Assembly: GCA_039934375.1 (NCBI GenBank)
Contig: JBDTMH010000002.1
Coordinates: 1 to 62,337, forward strand
Reading direction: 5' to 3'
DNA from: CAISIP01 sp039934375
GTDB lineage: Bacteria; Pseudomonadota; Gammaproteobacteria; Burkholderiales; Burkholderiaceae_C
DNA length: 62,337 bases
Position 1 is the first letter of the stretch, and every line of letters begins with the position of its first letter. Positions 7,377 through 15,339 of the stretch are shown in pieces. Position numbers and translations under genes: made by a program. The notes beneath the pieces were generated by a model. That model saw nothing but the letters and a program-made list of their open reading frames with translations, did no database searches and was not told the origin of the DNA.

Positions 7377-10192
7377 CACTGCGATTCATGGATGGTGGCG
7401 GCGTCATGGGTGCGATGCTGCGTGCGCATCCGTGGGCAGGGTCACCGCTGGGTCTACCGGCACAATGGCCCGCGCAGCTTAAGACCCTGGTCGGACTCAT
7501 GCTCAACGCGCCGCAGCCGATGTTCGCGGTTTGGGGGCCGGAGCAATGGATGTTTTACAACGATACTTATTCTGAGATCCTGGGCGGACACCACCCCGCG
7601 TTGGCGCAACCTTTTTTGCAGGTCTGGAGCGAGATTCGCGACGACGTGGGGCCAATCATGGCGCGTGCTTATGCGGGCGTGCCGACCTATATGGACGACA
7701 TCGAGTTGATGCTGCAGCGCCACGGCCACATAGAGGAAGCCCATTTCTCCTTCTTCTATGCCCCAGTGCGCGGTGATGGCGGTGAAGTGCTGGGGGTGTT
7801 CTGCGCCTGCAGCGAAATCACCCAACAGGTGCATGCGAAGCGCGAACACGCGGTCGAACTCGACCGCCTGCGCGAAATGTTCGCGTTGTCACCCAGCTTC
7901 GTGGCGGTGCTGCGGGGCCCGGAACATCGCTTTGAGCTGACCAATGCGGCCTATCTGAAGCTCATTGCGCATCGCGATGTGATCGGATTGCCAGTGCGCG
8001 CAGCATTGCCGGAAGTGCAGGGGCAAGGCTTCTTTGAATTGCTCGACCGGGTCTACCGCACCGGCAAAGCCCATTCGGGCCGTGCTGTACCAGTCAGCCT
8101 GATTCCCGAGGCCGGAGTCGCGCCTGAAGAGCGGGTCGTGGATTTCATCTACCAGCCGATGCGCGGTGCGGATGGACGGGTGAATGGCATATTTGTCGAA
8201 GGAGTAGACGTCACCGAACTCTTCACCCAGACTCAGATCCTGCGCGAAAGTGAAGAGAAATTCCGGTCCTTTGCGCAATTGGCTCCCAACCATATGTGGA
8301 CCTCGCCTGCGGACGGGCGATTGGACTGGTTCAACGACCAGACGCTGCGCTACAGCGGCATGGACAGCGCGGCGCTCGCGGGTGCAGGCTGGTCCGCGCT
8401 GGTGCATTCCGACGACGTGGCCCGTGCAGCATCGACCTGGTCCGCCGCATTGTGCAGCGGTGCAAATTACGAAGTGGAATTCCGGATTCGCCGTGCCGAT
8501 GGCGTATACCGCTGGCATCTGGTGCGTGCCCTGCCTGTGCGCAACGACCGCGGCGACATCGTGCGCTGGGTCGGTACCAACACCGACATCGAAGACCAGC
8601 GCGCTGACCGCGACCAGCTGCGCGCGATCAACGCAACGCTGGAGCGTCGCGTAGACGAGCGCACGCGTGAACGCGAGCGCATGTGGAGCAGTTCGCCCGA
8701 CCTGATAGCGATGATCGATACGCAAGGCATCTTCATGGACATCAACCCGGTCTGGACCAGCGCATTGGGTTGGGGTCGGGAGCAGGTTATCGGCAAGCGC
8801 ATCGACGCCATCATCCATCCAGCGGACCATGCCATTGCCGACGACGCGCTGGCACGCGCCTCGGTGGGAGTCTTGCCGACCTTCGAGTGCCGCATACTGC
8901 ACGCGGATGGCGGCCATCGGATCGTGGCCTGGACTGCGGCCCGTGACGCGCAGACCATTTTTGCCTTCGGGCGCGACATCACTGCCGATCGTGAACGCGC
9001 CGCCGCGCTGGCGCTGGCCGAAGAGCAACTGCGCCAGTCGCAGAAGATGGAAGCCATCGGCCAGCTCACCGGCGGCATCGCACACGACTTCAACAACATG
9101 CTGGCCACCATCTACGGCTCGATTCAGCTGATGCAGCGCAAGCTTGCAGCAGGAAGACAAGACGGATTCGAGAAACTGCTGGACCGCGCGTCCGTCAGCT
9201 CACAGCGCGCTGCCGCGCTGACACAGCGCCTGCTCGCCTTCGCCCGCCGCCAGGCCCTGGAGTCTCGGCGCGTGGACGTCTGCGCGTTGATCGACTCGCT
9301 GGAAGACATGATGACGCGCACGCTGGGGCCCCGTATCACACTGCGGGTGCGCCATATCGAAGACGCGTGGCCGGCCAGGATCGACAGTGCCCAGCTCGAA
9401 AGTGCCCTGCTCAACCTGGTGATCAATGCGCGCGATGCGATGCCCGATGGAGGCCAGCTCACCATTGAGGTGGCCAATCGCAGGCTCGATGCCGCCGATG
9501 CCGCCACCCAGGCCGAGCTCGCGCCTGGAGAGTACGTTGCGGTGAGCGTGAGCGACAACGGTGCCGGAATGTCATCGACCGTGAAACAACGCGCCTTTGA
9601 GCCGTTTTACACCACCAAGCCCATTGGCCAGGGGACCGGGCTGGGCTTGTCGATGGTCTACGGCTTTGTCAAGCAGGCCGGTGGCCATGCGCGCATCTAC
9701 AGTGAGGTTGGCCGCGGGACGACCATCACCCTGTACCTGCCGCGCGATGTTTCGCAAGGCGATGCGGAGCCGATGTCGCCCCGTGCACTGGCCGAAGGTG
9801 CCCACTCGGGGGAAAGCATTCTGGTGGTTGAGGACGATCCCGGCGTACGCGAGGTTATTGTCACGGTGCTGTCCGACCTGGGGTACGCCTATGCCGAAGC
9901 CTGCGACGCCGAAGCGGCGCTGGGCCTGCTCGACAGCAAGCGCCATTTCGACCTGTTGGTTACGGACGTCGGCCTGCCTGGCATGAACGGCCGGCAACTC
10001 GCGGAAATCGCCATTGACAAACGCCCGGGACTCAAAGTGCTGTTCGTGACCGGCTACGCCGAGCGGGCGGTAGTGCACAACGGGTTTCTCAGTGAAAACA
10101 TGCAGATGATCACCAAGCCGTTCGTGATCGATGAGCTGGCGAATCGGATTCGCGCGATTCTTCGGGATGAAGCCTTGCCGCCAGCCCATTGA
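7373..10192 (+). CDS. Hybrid sensor histidine kinase (PAS x4 - HisKA - HATPase - REC)
   Basis: A 939-aa protein with no clear membrane segments. Its N-terminal ~140 residues (PAQWPAQLKTLVGLML..., VWGPEQWMFYNDTYSEILG) are the same PAS-like sensor type as the start of the 1801-aa kinase at 15340. Further PAS domains follow at roughly 160-290, 300-420 and 440-540. The dimerisation domain has His571 (GGIAHDFNNMLATIYGS). The ATPase lobe has NLVINARDAM, DNGAGM and GTGLGLSMVYGFVKQ. The C-terminal receiver has Asp865 (VTDVGLPGMNG). The first codon overlaps the stop of the small receiver gene. Probable phosphate flow is kinase His to own Asp and/or the small regulator. The signal is unknown. Confidence 0.92.
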   Translation: MTLRFMDGGGVMGAMLRAHPWAGSPLGLPAQWPAQLKTLVGLMLNAPQPMFAVWGPEQWMFYNDTYSEILGGHHPALAQPFLQVWSEIRDDVGPIMARAYAGVPTYMDDIELMLQRHGHIEEAHFSFFYAPVRGDGGEVLGVFCACSEITQQVHAKREHAVELDRLREMFALSPSFVAVLRGPEHRFELTNAAYLKLIAHRDVIGLPVRAALPEVQGQGFFELLDRVYRTGKAHSGRAVPVSLIPEAGVAPEERVVDFIYQPMRGADGRVNGIFVEGVDVTELFTQTQILRESEEKFRSFAQLAPNHMWTSPADGRLDWFNDQTLRYSGMDSAALAGAGWSALVHSDDVARAASTWSAALCSGANYEVEFRIRRADGVYRWHLVRALPVRNDRGDIVRWVGTNTDIEDQRADRDQLRAINATLERRVDERTRERERMWSSSPDLIAMIDTQGIFMDINPVWTSALGWGREQVIGKRIDAIIHPADHAIADDALARASVGVLPTFECRILHADGGHRIVAWTAARDAQTIFAFGRDITADRERAAALALAEEQLRQSQKMEAIGQLTGGIAHDFNNMLATIYGSIQLMQRKLAAGRQDGFEKLLDRASVSSQRAAALTQRLLAFARRQALESRRVDVCALIDSLEDMMTRTLGPRITLRVRHIEDAWPARIDSAQLESALLNLVINARDAMPDGGQLTIEVANRRLDAADAATQAELAPGEYVAVSVSDNGAGMSSTVKQRAFEPFYTTKPIGQGTGLGLSMVYGFVKQAGGHARIYSEVGRGTTITLYLPRDVSQGDAEPMSPRALAEGAHSGESILVVEDDPGVREVIVTVLSDLGYAYAEACDAEAALGLLDSKRHFDLLVTDVGLPGMNGRQLAEIAIDKRPGLKVLFVTGYAERAVVHNGFLSENMQMITKPFVIDELANRIRAILRDEALPPAH

Positions 10193-10332
10193 GCGCCGGC
10201 CATTGCCTGGGCGACCCAGCCGGAACAGGCGACCCCTTTGCAAGCAGACGCTGAGCCGGCAAAACCACAGGCTGCCAATCTGGCTGATCAGCCGTCCGTT
10301 TTGCCCGCATTGCGACGTATAGTGCTCTATCC

Positions 10333-12354
10333 ATGAATAACCTGCCCAACTTTGGCGACTCGGAGAACCTGCGAGCAAGCGAAGAGCGGTTTCGATTGCT
10401 CGTCGAGAGTATCCGGGACTATGCGATCTTCATGCTCGACCCCACGGGGTTGGTACTGACCTGGAATGCCGGAGCCGAACGCTTCAAGGGATACAAGTCC
10501 CACGAAATCATCGGGCAGCACTTCTCGAAGTTTTATCCGCCGGAAGCACTGGCACGAAAGCTACCGCAACATGAGCTTGCCGAAGCCACGCGGGTGGGGT
10601 CGTTCGAAGATGAGGGGTGGCGGCTCCGAAAGGACGGGTCCCGCTTCTGGGCCAATGTCGTCCTCACTGCCATGCGGGACAGGAGCGGTAAGCTTCTGGG
10701 GTTTTCCAAGGTCACCCGTGACCTGACACAACGGCGCGATCAGGAAGAATCGTTACGGCAAAGCGAGGAGAGGTTCAGATTGTTTGTGGAGGGGGTGCCG
10801 GATTACGCCATCTTCATGCTCGATGCCAATGGCAAAGTGGCCACGTGGAATGTGGGTGCCCAACGGATCAAAGGCTACAAGGCCGAGGAAATCCTGGGGC
10901 AGCACTTTTCGGTCTTCTATCCGCAAGAGGCAAAGGCCGGCGGCTGGCCGCAGCATGAATTGGACGTCGCGATGCGGGTGGGAAGTTTCGTCGACGAGGG
11001 GTGGCGGCTGCGTAAGGATGGAACCGCCTTGTGGGCCAACGTCACCATCACTGCGCTGCGCAACGAGGATGGCGTGCTTTTGGGTTTTGCCAAGCTGACC
11101 CGAGACCTCACCGAGCGCAAGCGAGCCGAAGCGACTGAACTCGCGGGTCATCAACGCGAAGAGATGCTGGAGGCAGAGCGCAGTGCGCGCATTGCGGCCC
11201 AGCGGGCGACACGAATCAAGGACGAGTTTCTGGCCACGCTCTCGCACGAACTCAGAACCCCGCTGAGTGCCATCCTTGGCTGGACTCAGATACTCCAACG
11301 CGGAGGGTCAACCATCAAGAGCGCAGACATTGAACGCGCCATTGCGGTCATCGATAGAAACGCCCGGGCGCAGGTCCAAATGATCGACGATCTGCTGGAC
11401 CTGAACCGTGTCATTACCGGAAAGCTGCGGCTGGATCTCCAGCAGATTTCGATACTCGACGTGGTGCGGGCCGCAGTGGAATCGGCCGAACCTGCTGCGC
11501 ATGCCAAAGACATCCGTCTGACAGTGGTTCTGGATCCCGTGCCGGCAACTGTGAGTGCGGACCGCGCTCGGCTGCAGCAAGTGGTCTGGAATTTGCTTAC
11601 CAATGCCATCAAGTTCACGGCCAAAGGGGGACGAGTGCAGGTAGTGCTCCAGCGTGTGAACTCGCATATCGAATTGAGGGTCAGTGATTCCGGGGTCGGC
11701 ATAAGCGCTGCCTTTTTGCCGTTGGTATTCGACCGCTTTTCGCAACGCGACAGTTCCACGACGCGGGCGTTCGGTGGCTTGGGCCTCGGTTTGGCCATTT
11801 CGAAGCAACTGGTGGAGTTGCACGGAGGCACCATTCGTGCTCACAGCGACGGTGAGGGCAAGGGCGCGACATTCTTCGTCGATCTGCCTCTCTCCATCGT
11901 TCAGTTGGAAGATGAACGCCCGGAGCGGCAGCATCCAACGACCCAGCCCACTGTGCAAGAAGCCATTGAGTTGCCCCGGCTTGGCGACATCCATATCTTC
12001 GTGGTCGATGACGAGGAAGACGCCCGGAGGCTATTGAAGCGGGTGCTCGAAGATCAGGGAGCCCGTGTGACGGCGCTCGACAGCGCTGCCGATGCCTTGC
12101 AGGCTTTGCGCGACGTCAAGCCTGCTCTGATCATCAGCGACATCGGTATGCCTGACACCGATGGCTACCAGTTCATGCGAACACTGCGCACAACAGAAGC
12201 CCGCAGTGAGCGAATCCCAGCATTGGCACTTACGGCGTTCGCGCGTCCCGACGATCGCAAAAAGGCGCTACTCGCAGGTTTTCAATCGCACTTGGCCAAG
12301 CCATTCGATGTGGGAGAACTGATCCTGCAGGTTGCTGATCTGGTTGGACGGTAG
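10333..12354 (+). CDS. Hybrid sensor histidine kinase with tandem duplicated PAS domains
   Basis: A 673-aa cytoplasmic-looking kinase. Two near-identical PAS domains (from residues ~16 and ~144) each contain ERFRL, DYAIFMLD, a KGYK..EI.GQHFS.FYP core and EGWRLRKDG. The dimerisation domain carries His305 (LATLSHELRTPLSAI). The ATPase lobe shows NLLTNAIKFT, DSGVGI and GLGLGLAISKQLVELHGG. The receiver has Asp603 (IISDIGMPDTDGY) and the lysine in HLAKPFDVGEL. It lies 140 bases after the previous hybrid kinase on the same strand. The receiver and kinase residues needed for function are all present. The stimulus is unknown; PAS domains of this type often sense redox state or small ligands. Confidence 0.92.
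   Translation: MNNLPNFGDSENLRASEERFRLLVESIRDYAIFMLDPTGLVLTWNAGAERFKGYKSHEIIGQHFSKFYPPEALARKLPQHELAEATRVGSFEDEGWRLRKDGSRFWANVVLTAMRDRSGKLLGFSKVTRDLTQRRDQEESLRQSEERFRLFVEGVPDYAIFMLDANGKVATWNVGAQRIKGYKAEEILGQHFSVFYPQEAKAGGWPQHELDVAMRVGSFVDEGWRLRKDGTALWANVTITALRNEDGVLLGFAKLTRDLTERKRAEATELAGHQREEMLEAERSARIAAQRATRIKDEFLATLSHELRTPLSAILGWTQILQRGGSTIKSADIERAIAVIDRNARAQVQMIDDLLDLNRVITGKLRLDLQQISILDVVRAAVESAEPAAHAKDIRLTVVLDPVPATVSADRARLQQVVWNLLTNAIKFTAKGGRVQVVLQRVNSHIELRVSDSGVGISAAFLPLVFDRFSQRDSSTTRAFGGLGLGLAISKQLVELHGGTIRAHSDGEGKGATFFVDLPLSIVQLEDERPERQHPTTQPTVQEAIELPRLGDIHIFVVDDEEDARRLLKRVLEDQGARVTALDSAADALQALRDVKPALIISDIGMPDTDGYQFMRTLRTTEARSERIPALALTAFARPDDRKKALLAGFQSHLAKPFDVGELILQVADLVGR
10378..11127 (+). 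repeat. Internal tandem duplication encoding two PAS domains
   Basis: The segment starting SEERFRLL (codon 16) is repeated starting SEERFRLF (codon 144), giving a period of 128 codons (384 bases). The two copies share most residues at the protein level, including the QHFS.FYP and EGWRLRKDG blocks, so this is an intragenic duplication rather than two unrelated PAS domains. Confidence 0.75.
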
Positions 12355-12372
12355 CCGGTGCAGGCTGCAGTT

Positions 12373-12389
12373 GGCCACACAAAGTGGCC
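12373..12389. terminator. Possible bidirectional hairpin between convergent genes
   Basis: GGCCAC-ACAAA-GTGGCC forms a six-base stem with a five-base loop in the gap between the hybrid kinase stop (12354) and the convergent ElaB-like gene (12417). No T-tract follows, so termination is uncertain. Confidence 0.35.
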
Positions 12390-12416
12390 GTTCCAGGCGC
12401 GTGCTGTGCTGCTACT

Positions 12417-12809
12417 TCAGTCGCGCGACCTTCTCGACAGGACAAGCGCTACCAGGGCACCGACACCGGCGGCAACCAAAACCGCCTGCAACGGCTCCGC
12501 ACGGATGTAACCAACTGCCCGATCTTGTGCCCGGCCGGTTGACTCACGGAGTGCGCTCGATGCGTCGCGTGCGCGCTGAACACCCTGTGCAAGGTAGTCG
12601 TCGGCAGTGGTGCCCGCCTGTGACAGCATGCCGGGAACTTTGTTCTGCAGGTTTTCGAGCCCCGCGTGTACCGACTGCGCCGCACTGTCGGTGGCGCGCA
12701 TGGTTGCAGCGATCGCCTTATCTGCTTGTTCGGCCGCACTCGAGGACAAGTCTGATGCGACCGAGCCGGCGCGACGGTTGACGGCGTTATCCGGGTTCTG
12801 AATATTCAT
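12417..12809 (-). CDS. ElaB/YqjD (DUF883)-like membrane-anchored protein
   Basis: A 130-aa protein. A long amphipathic region (residues ~15-100, with repeated AAEQADKAI, VHAGLENLQNKV, QGVQRARDASS patterns) is followed by a C-terminal hydrophobic helix (AVLVAAGVGALVALVLSRR) preceded by IRAEP. This is the hallmark layout of the ElaB/YqjD/YgaM family, which in E. coli anchors stationary-phase ribosomes to the inner membrane. A second, shorter family member lies at 33253-33480. It has a CCTAC element 90 bases upstream, and ribosome-binding support is AAAGAGGTTTCCCG before the ATG. Confidence 0.8.
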   Translation of the reverse strand: MNIQNPDNAVNRRAGSVASDLSSSAAEQADKAIAATMRATDSAAQSVHAGLENLQNKVPGMLSQAGTTADDYLAQGVQRARDASSALRESTGRAQDRAVGYIRAEPLQAVLVAAGVGALVALVLSRRSRD

Positions 12810-12876
12810 CGGGAAACCTCTTTAAGAAATGAGTGGAAGATGTGTACGACTTTAGGTCGCCACGAACCAGCGCAAT

Positions 12877-12906
12877 GCAAGTTGGAGCCCAGTCTTGCCG
12901 TAGGAC
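12877..12906 (-). promoter_or_regulatory. GTCCTAC element upstream of the ElaB-like gene
   Basis: Read on the minus strand, GTCCTAC occupies 12906-12900, about 90 bases before the ATG at 12809. The second block at the N15 spacing is CAACTTGC, only weakly like CCTAT. It belongs to the same set of CCTAC elements seen upstream of small stress-type genes in this window. Confidence 0.4.
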
Positions 12907-13001
12907 AGCACCTACATTGAACGCCACAGTCGAGCACCGGGTCACAGTGGTACGCGCCCTGAGCGTCGATGGCGCGTGAGCCTGCGGGCGACACCGAATC
13001 T

Positions 13002-13031
13002 GTCCTACTTCCAAAGTGGACTGTCGCCTGC
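13002..13031 (+). promoter_or_regulatory. GTCCTAC element upstream of the 25-aa membrane peptide
   Basis: GTCCTAC at 13002-13008 is followed after 15 bases by TCGCCTGC, so the CCT of the second block is kept at the same distance as in the best copies. It lies 84 bases before the small ORF at 13092. The following CCAAAGTGGACTGTCG (16 bases) is repeated exactly at ~30432. Confidence 0.42.
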
Positions 13032-13091
13032 ATTGTTCGCGCTGCTGGCTATTTATGCTGAAGCCTTGTTCTACAACCTTGGGAGATCGTC

Positions 13092-13169
13092 ATGGGCAAA
13101 TATTTTCTGGGCTGGTTACTCGGTGTTCCTGCCATTGTTCTGGTCATCGTCTACTTTTTCTTCCATTGA
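13092..13169 (+). CDS. 25-residue single-helix membrane peptide
   Basis: ATG at 13092 opens a 26-codon frame. It begins MGKYFLGWLLGVPAI, continues with a run of V, I, Y and F residues and ends in His, so almost the whole peptide is one transmembrane helix with one basic residue at its N-end. GGGAG lies seven bases upstream. A GTCCTAC element is 84 bases upstream. The stop overlaps an in-frame TTG of the YihY gene's frame, so coupling to that gene is possible. Peptides of this size are usually missed by gene callers. That it is translated is inferred from the ribosome site and the highly non-random composition. Confidence 0.5.
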   Translation: MGKYFLGWLLGVPAIVLVIVYFFFH

Positions 13170-13189
13170 CCGAACTGTCCGGGTCAGCA

Positions 13190-14140
13190 GTGGCCGAGCA
13201 ATGGTCTATTGATCAGATCGATATCAAGAGTCTGCCCAGCCACAAGCAGGCATTGGCGGTAGTTCGAGCCGCTTTTAACGCGTGGGTCGACGACCATGCA
13301 CAAAGCATGGGCGCTGCGCTCGCCTATTACACGCTGTTTTCGATCGCACCGTTGCTTTTGATCGTGATCTCGCTGGCCGGCATCTGGTTCGGGCCGGCCG
13401 CTGTGCGTGGCGAGATTTTTGGGCAGATCAGTGGCCTGATCGGCAGCGCGGGCGCATTGGTAATCCAGGATTTGCTGCAAAGTGTCAACAAGCCAGCGGG
13501 TGGCATCTCCGCCACTGCCATTGGCTTGGTGCTGGTGCTGGTCGGAGCGACGACTGTCTTCGCGGAGCTGCAGGATTCATTGGACCGTATCTGGCGGGCG
13601 CCAGCGCGCGCTAGAAGCGGCCTTTGGAAGCTGCTGCGCACCCGGCTGCTGTCGTTCGGGTTGATCCTGGGCCTGGGCTTCCTGATGGTGGTCTCGCTGC
13701 TGCTCAGTGCCGGCCTGATGGCGCTCAAATCGTGGTGGATGCCTCGAGTGGCCGGTTGGGAAATCGCACTTTCGATTGTGAACGAAGTCGTCGCCTTCGC
13801 TCTGATGACGTTGATGTTCGCGATGATCTACAAGCTGATGCCGCGCGCGCGCATCCAATGGCGTGACGTCGCCGTAGGTGCATTCGCCACTTCAACCCTT
13901 TTTACCTGGGGCAAATGGATGATCGGTCTGTACATCGGCACCAGCGGGGTCAGCTCGGGATTTGGCGCGGCAGGTTCGCTGGTCGCCTTGCTCGTCTGGA
14001 TCTACTACTCCGCCCAGGTGTTTTTGCTCGGCGCCGAATTCACCTGGGTCTATGCCCATACGTTGGGTTCGCGCAGCCACAAAGCGGTGCCGCAACCCCA
14101 GCCGCAAGCCCAGCCGCTGCAACCGGTCACCAGCCAATGA
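13190..14140 (+). CDS. YihY/BrkB family inner-membrane protein
   Basis: A ~316-aa protein. The core AWVDDHAQSMGAALAYYTLFS followed by APLLLIVISLAGIWFG is diagnostic of the YihY/virulence factor BrkB (formerly 'RNase BN') family, with about six membrane helices. AELQDSLDRIW and the late YIGTSGVSSGFGAAGSLVAL segment also match. The tail is Gln/Pro-rich. The true start is unclear: the frame extends upstream, but the 25-aa peptide gene overlaps it, so GTG at 13190 is chosen and TTG at 13166 is an alternative. Its stop overlaps the start of the next gene (ATGA). Function in bacteria is unresolved; it is not a ribonuclease. Confidence 0.85.
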   Translation: MAEQWSIDQIDIKSLPSHKQALAVVRAAFNAWVDDHAQSMGAALAYYTLFSIAPLLLIVISLAGIWFGPAAVRGEIFGQISGLIGSAGALVIQDLLQSVNKPAGGISATAIGLVLVLVGATTVFAELQDSLDRIWRAPARARSGLWKLLRTRLLSFGLILGLGFLMVVSLLLSAGLMALKSWWMPRVAGWEIALSIVNEVVAFALMTLMFAMIYKLMPRARIQWRDVAVGAFATSTLFTWGKWMIGLYIGTSGVSSGFGAAGSLVALLVWIYYSAQVFLLGAEFTWVYAHTLGSRSHKAVPQPQPQAQPLQPVTSQ

Positions 14141-14649
14141 ACAGCTTCATGACCGGCCCGGTTTCATCGCTTTGGCCGAACGACTCTTTGCACCGTGGCC
14201 GGCGGGGCCCGGCCGACCAGCGCATATCCGACATGCACCATGCGTTCGCTCCCAGTGGTGGCCTGCGCGCGGTCCGCGAGCTGACTCTGGGCAACGACCG
14301 GCTCAGCTCAGACTGCTTCGATCATGTTGCCATGTTGATCAAGGCGCGAGAGATCATTGGCTTTCAGTTACAGGCTGAACTCTGGGTTCCGATGTTTCAG
14401 TTCGACCATGGTGCGCCACTGAAACCCTCAACCACACTGAAGCCGTTAATCGAGCTGCTGATGCCGTTGTACGACAATTTGGAAATGGCGTATTGGCTTG
14501 CCAGGCCCAACCTTTGGTTGTCCGGTCAGAAACCAGTCGATGTCTGCGCGGCCCGGCTATCCGCGGTGCTGGATGTCGCGCATCTGGAACACTTCATTGC
14601 CGCAACATCTACGCAGCACCAAGATGGATTGCGTCAGCCGGACGCATAG
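14137..14649 (+). CDS. DUF2384/MbcA-ParS-Xre-like orphan protein, copy 1
   Basis: A 170-aa protein translationally coupled to the YihY gene (ATGA). The middle has GGLRAVREL and LWVPMFQFDHG. The C-terminal third, LEMAYWLARPNLWLSGQKPVD followed by the region ending HLEHFIAA, resembles the MbcA/ParS/Xre antitoxin C-terminal domain, where an xxWL..PN..L.G..P motif is typical. Two paralogues occur at 29236-29817 and 34782-35366 with the same order of motifs. No RES-domain toxin (or any recognisable toxin) lies next to it, so it is an orphan. Function unknown; an antitoxin-like fold is only a hypothesis. Confidence 0.6.
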   Translation: MNSFMTGPVSSLWPNDSLHRGRRGPADQRISDMHHAFAPSGGLRAVRELTLGNDRLSSDCFDHVAMLIKAREIIGFQLQAELWVPMFQFDHGAPLKPSTTLKPLIELLMPLYDNLEMAYWLARPNLWLSGQKPVDVCAARLSAVLDVAHLEHFIAATSTQHQDGLRQPDA

Positions 14650-14729
14650 CGCTGGCAGCTGACAGTCGAGCGGCGTTCGGCGCCAGAGCCAGTGACACAT
14701 CAAGACTCAGGGTATGGCAGGCCGTGCGT

Positions 14730-14960
14730 TCAGATTTTGCGCGTCGTCTGTTGCACCGGCATGCCCAACGCCTTTTCGCGCGAGTAGGGATCCGCCGAGA
14801 CGCTGGCGGCACTGCTGAGGCCTCCTACCGGATGGGTACCGGGCGCGTCAGGCTTCAACGTGGCGGAGCGGTCCTCGGCAAGTTGCGCATGCCAGGCGGA
14901 TGTATCGACGTCATGGGCGGCATGGCGCGGCGACTTGCGGTCGGATTTTTTCGAACTCAT
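14730..14960 (-). CDS. Small hydrophilic hypothetical protein (76 aa)
   Basis: Begins MSSKKSDRKSPRH and is Ser/Lys/Asp-rich throughout, with no hydrophobic segment, so it is probably intrinsically disordered and cytoplasmic. AAAGGA ten bases upstream supports the ATG at 14960; the frame also opens upstream, but without a better ribosome site. A GTCCTAC element lies ~100 bases upstream. It is convergent with the DUF2384-like gene. Not recognised as a named family. Confidence 0.5.
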   Translation of the reverse strand: MSSKKSDRKSPRHAAHDVDTSAWHAQLAEDRSATLKPDAPGTHPVGGLSSAASVSADPYSREKALGMPVQQTTRKI

Positions 14961-15339
14961 GGCACACAGTCCTTTCATTGCGCTATGCATGGGGTATTCG
15001 ATCTTTTCCAATTCTTGTGCAAAATGGCGTGGCTGAAAATGCCAGCCAATGCTGTTCGTCTGTAGGACTGGACGCCCGCCAGACAGGGTCAAGCCAGGCG
15101 GGGGCCGCCGCAGGGGGAGATGGAGCGCCAAACGTTGTGCCCGAAAGCAGGGTACCCACGGCGTTTGTCGTGCACATGGGGCTTGGCGCCATGGGCGTGA
15201 TGTTCAAGTTTGCAGTGGCCTACATCGACTGGTCGTCACCCGGCGACGACTGGGTCTACGACACAAGTTGGCGAATTTCTGACCGCGTCGGCGTGCCTGA
15301 TGTCAGCGTTCCCGTCACTGGGCTCAATGACAAATGAAC
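14961..15339. other. 379-base gap, apparently non-coding
   Basis: Lies between the 76-aa gene (leftward) and the end of the 1801-aa kinase gene (leftward). Frames on both strands are open in places but show no domain or good ribosome site. It contains the GTCCTAC element at 15062-15068 for the 76-aa gene. Nothing else is recognised. Confidence 0.5.
15039..15068 (-). promoter_or_regulatory. GTCCTAC element upstream of the 76-aa gene
   Basis: On the minus strand GTCCTAC occupies 15068-15062, 102 bases before the ATG at 14960. The second block is not conserved here (GCTGGCAT at the expected place). Confidence 0.38.

Noticed and set aside
7889..9160. 423-codon minus-strand frame over the hybrid kinase
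   Set aside because: Shadow of a high-GC coding gene; the kinase motifs on the plus strand are intact.
14900..15337. 145-codon plus-strand frame in the gap before the giant kinase
   Set aside because: No recognisable domain and no ribosome site; the frame crosses the start of the 76-aa gene on the other strand.
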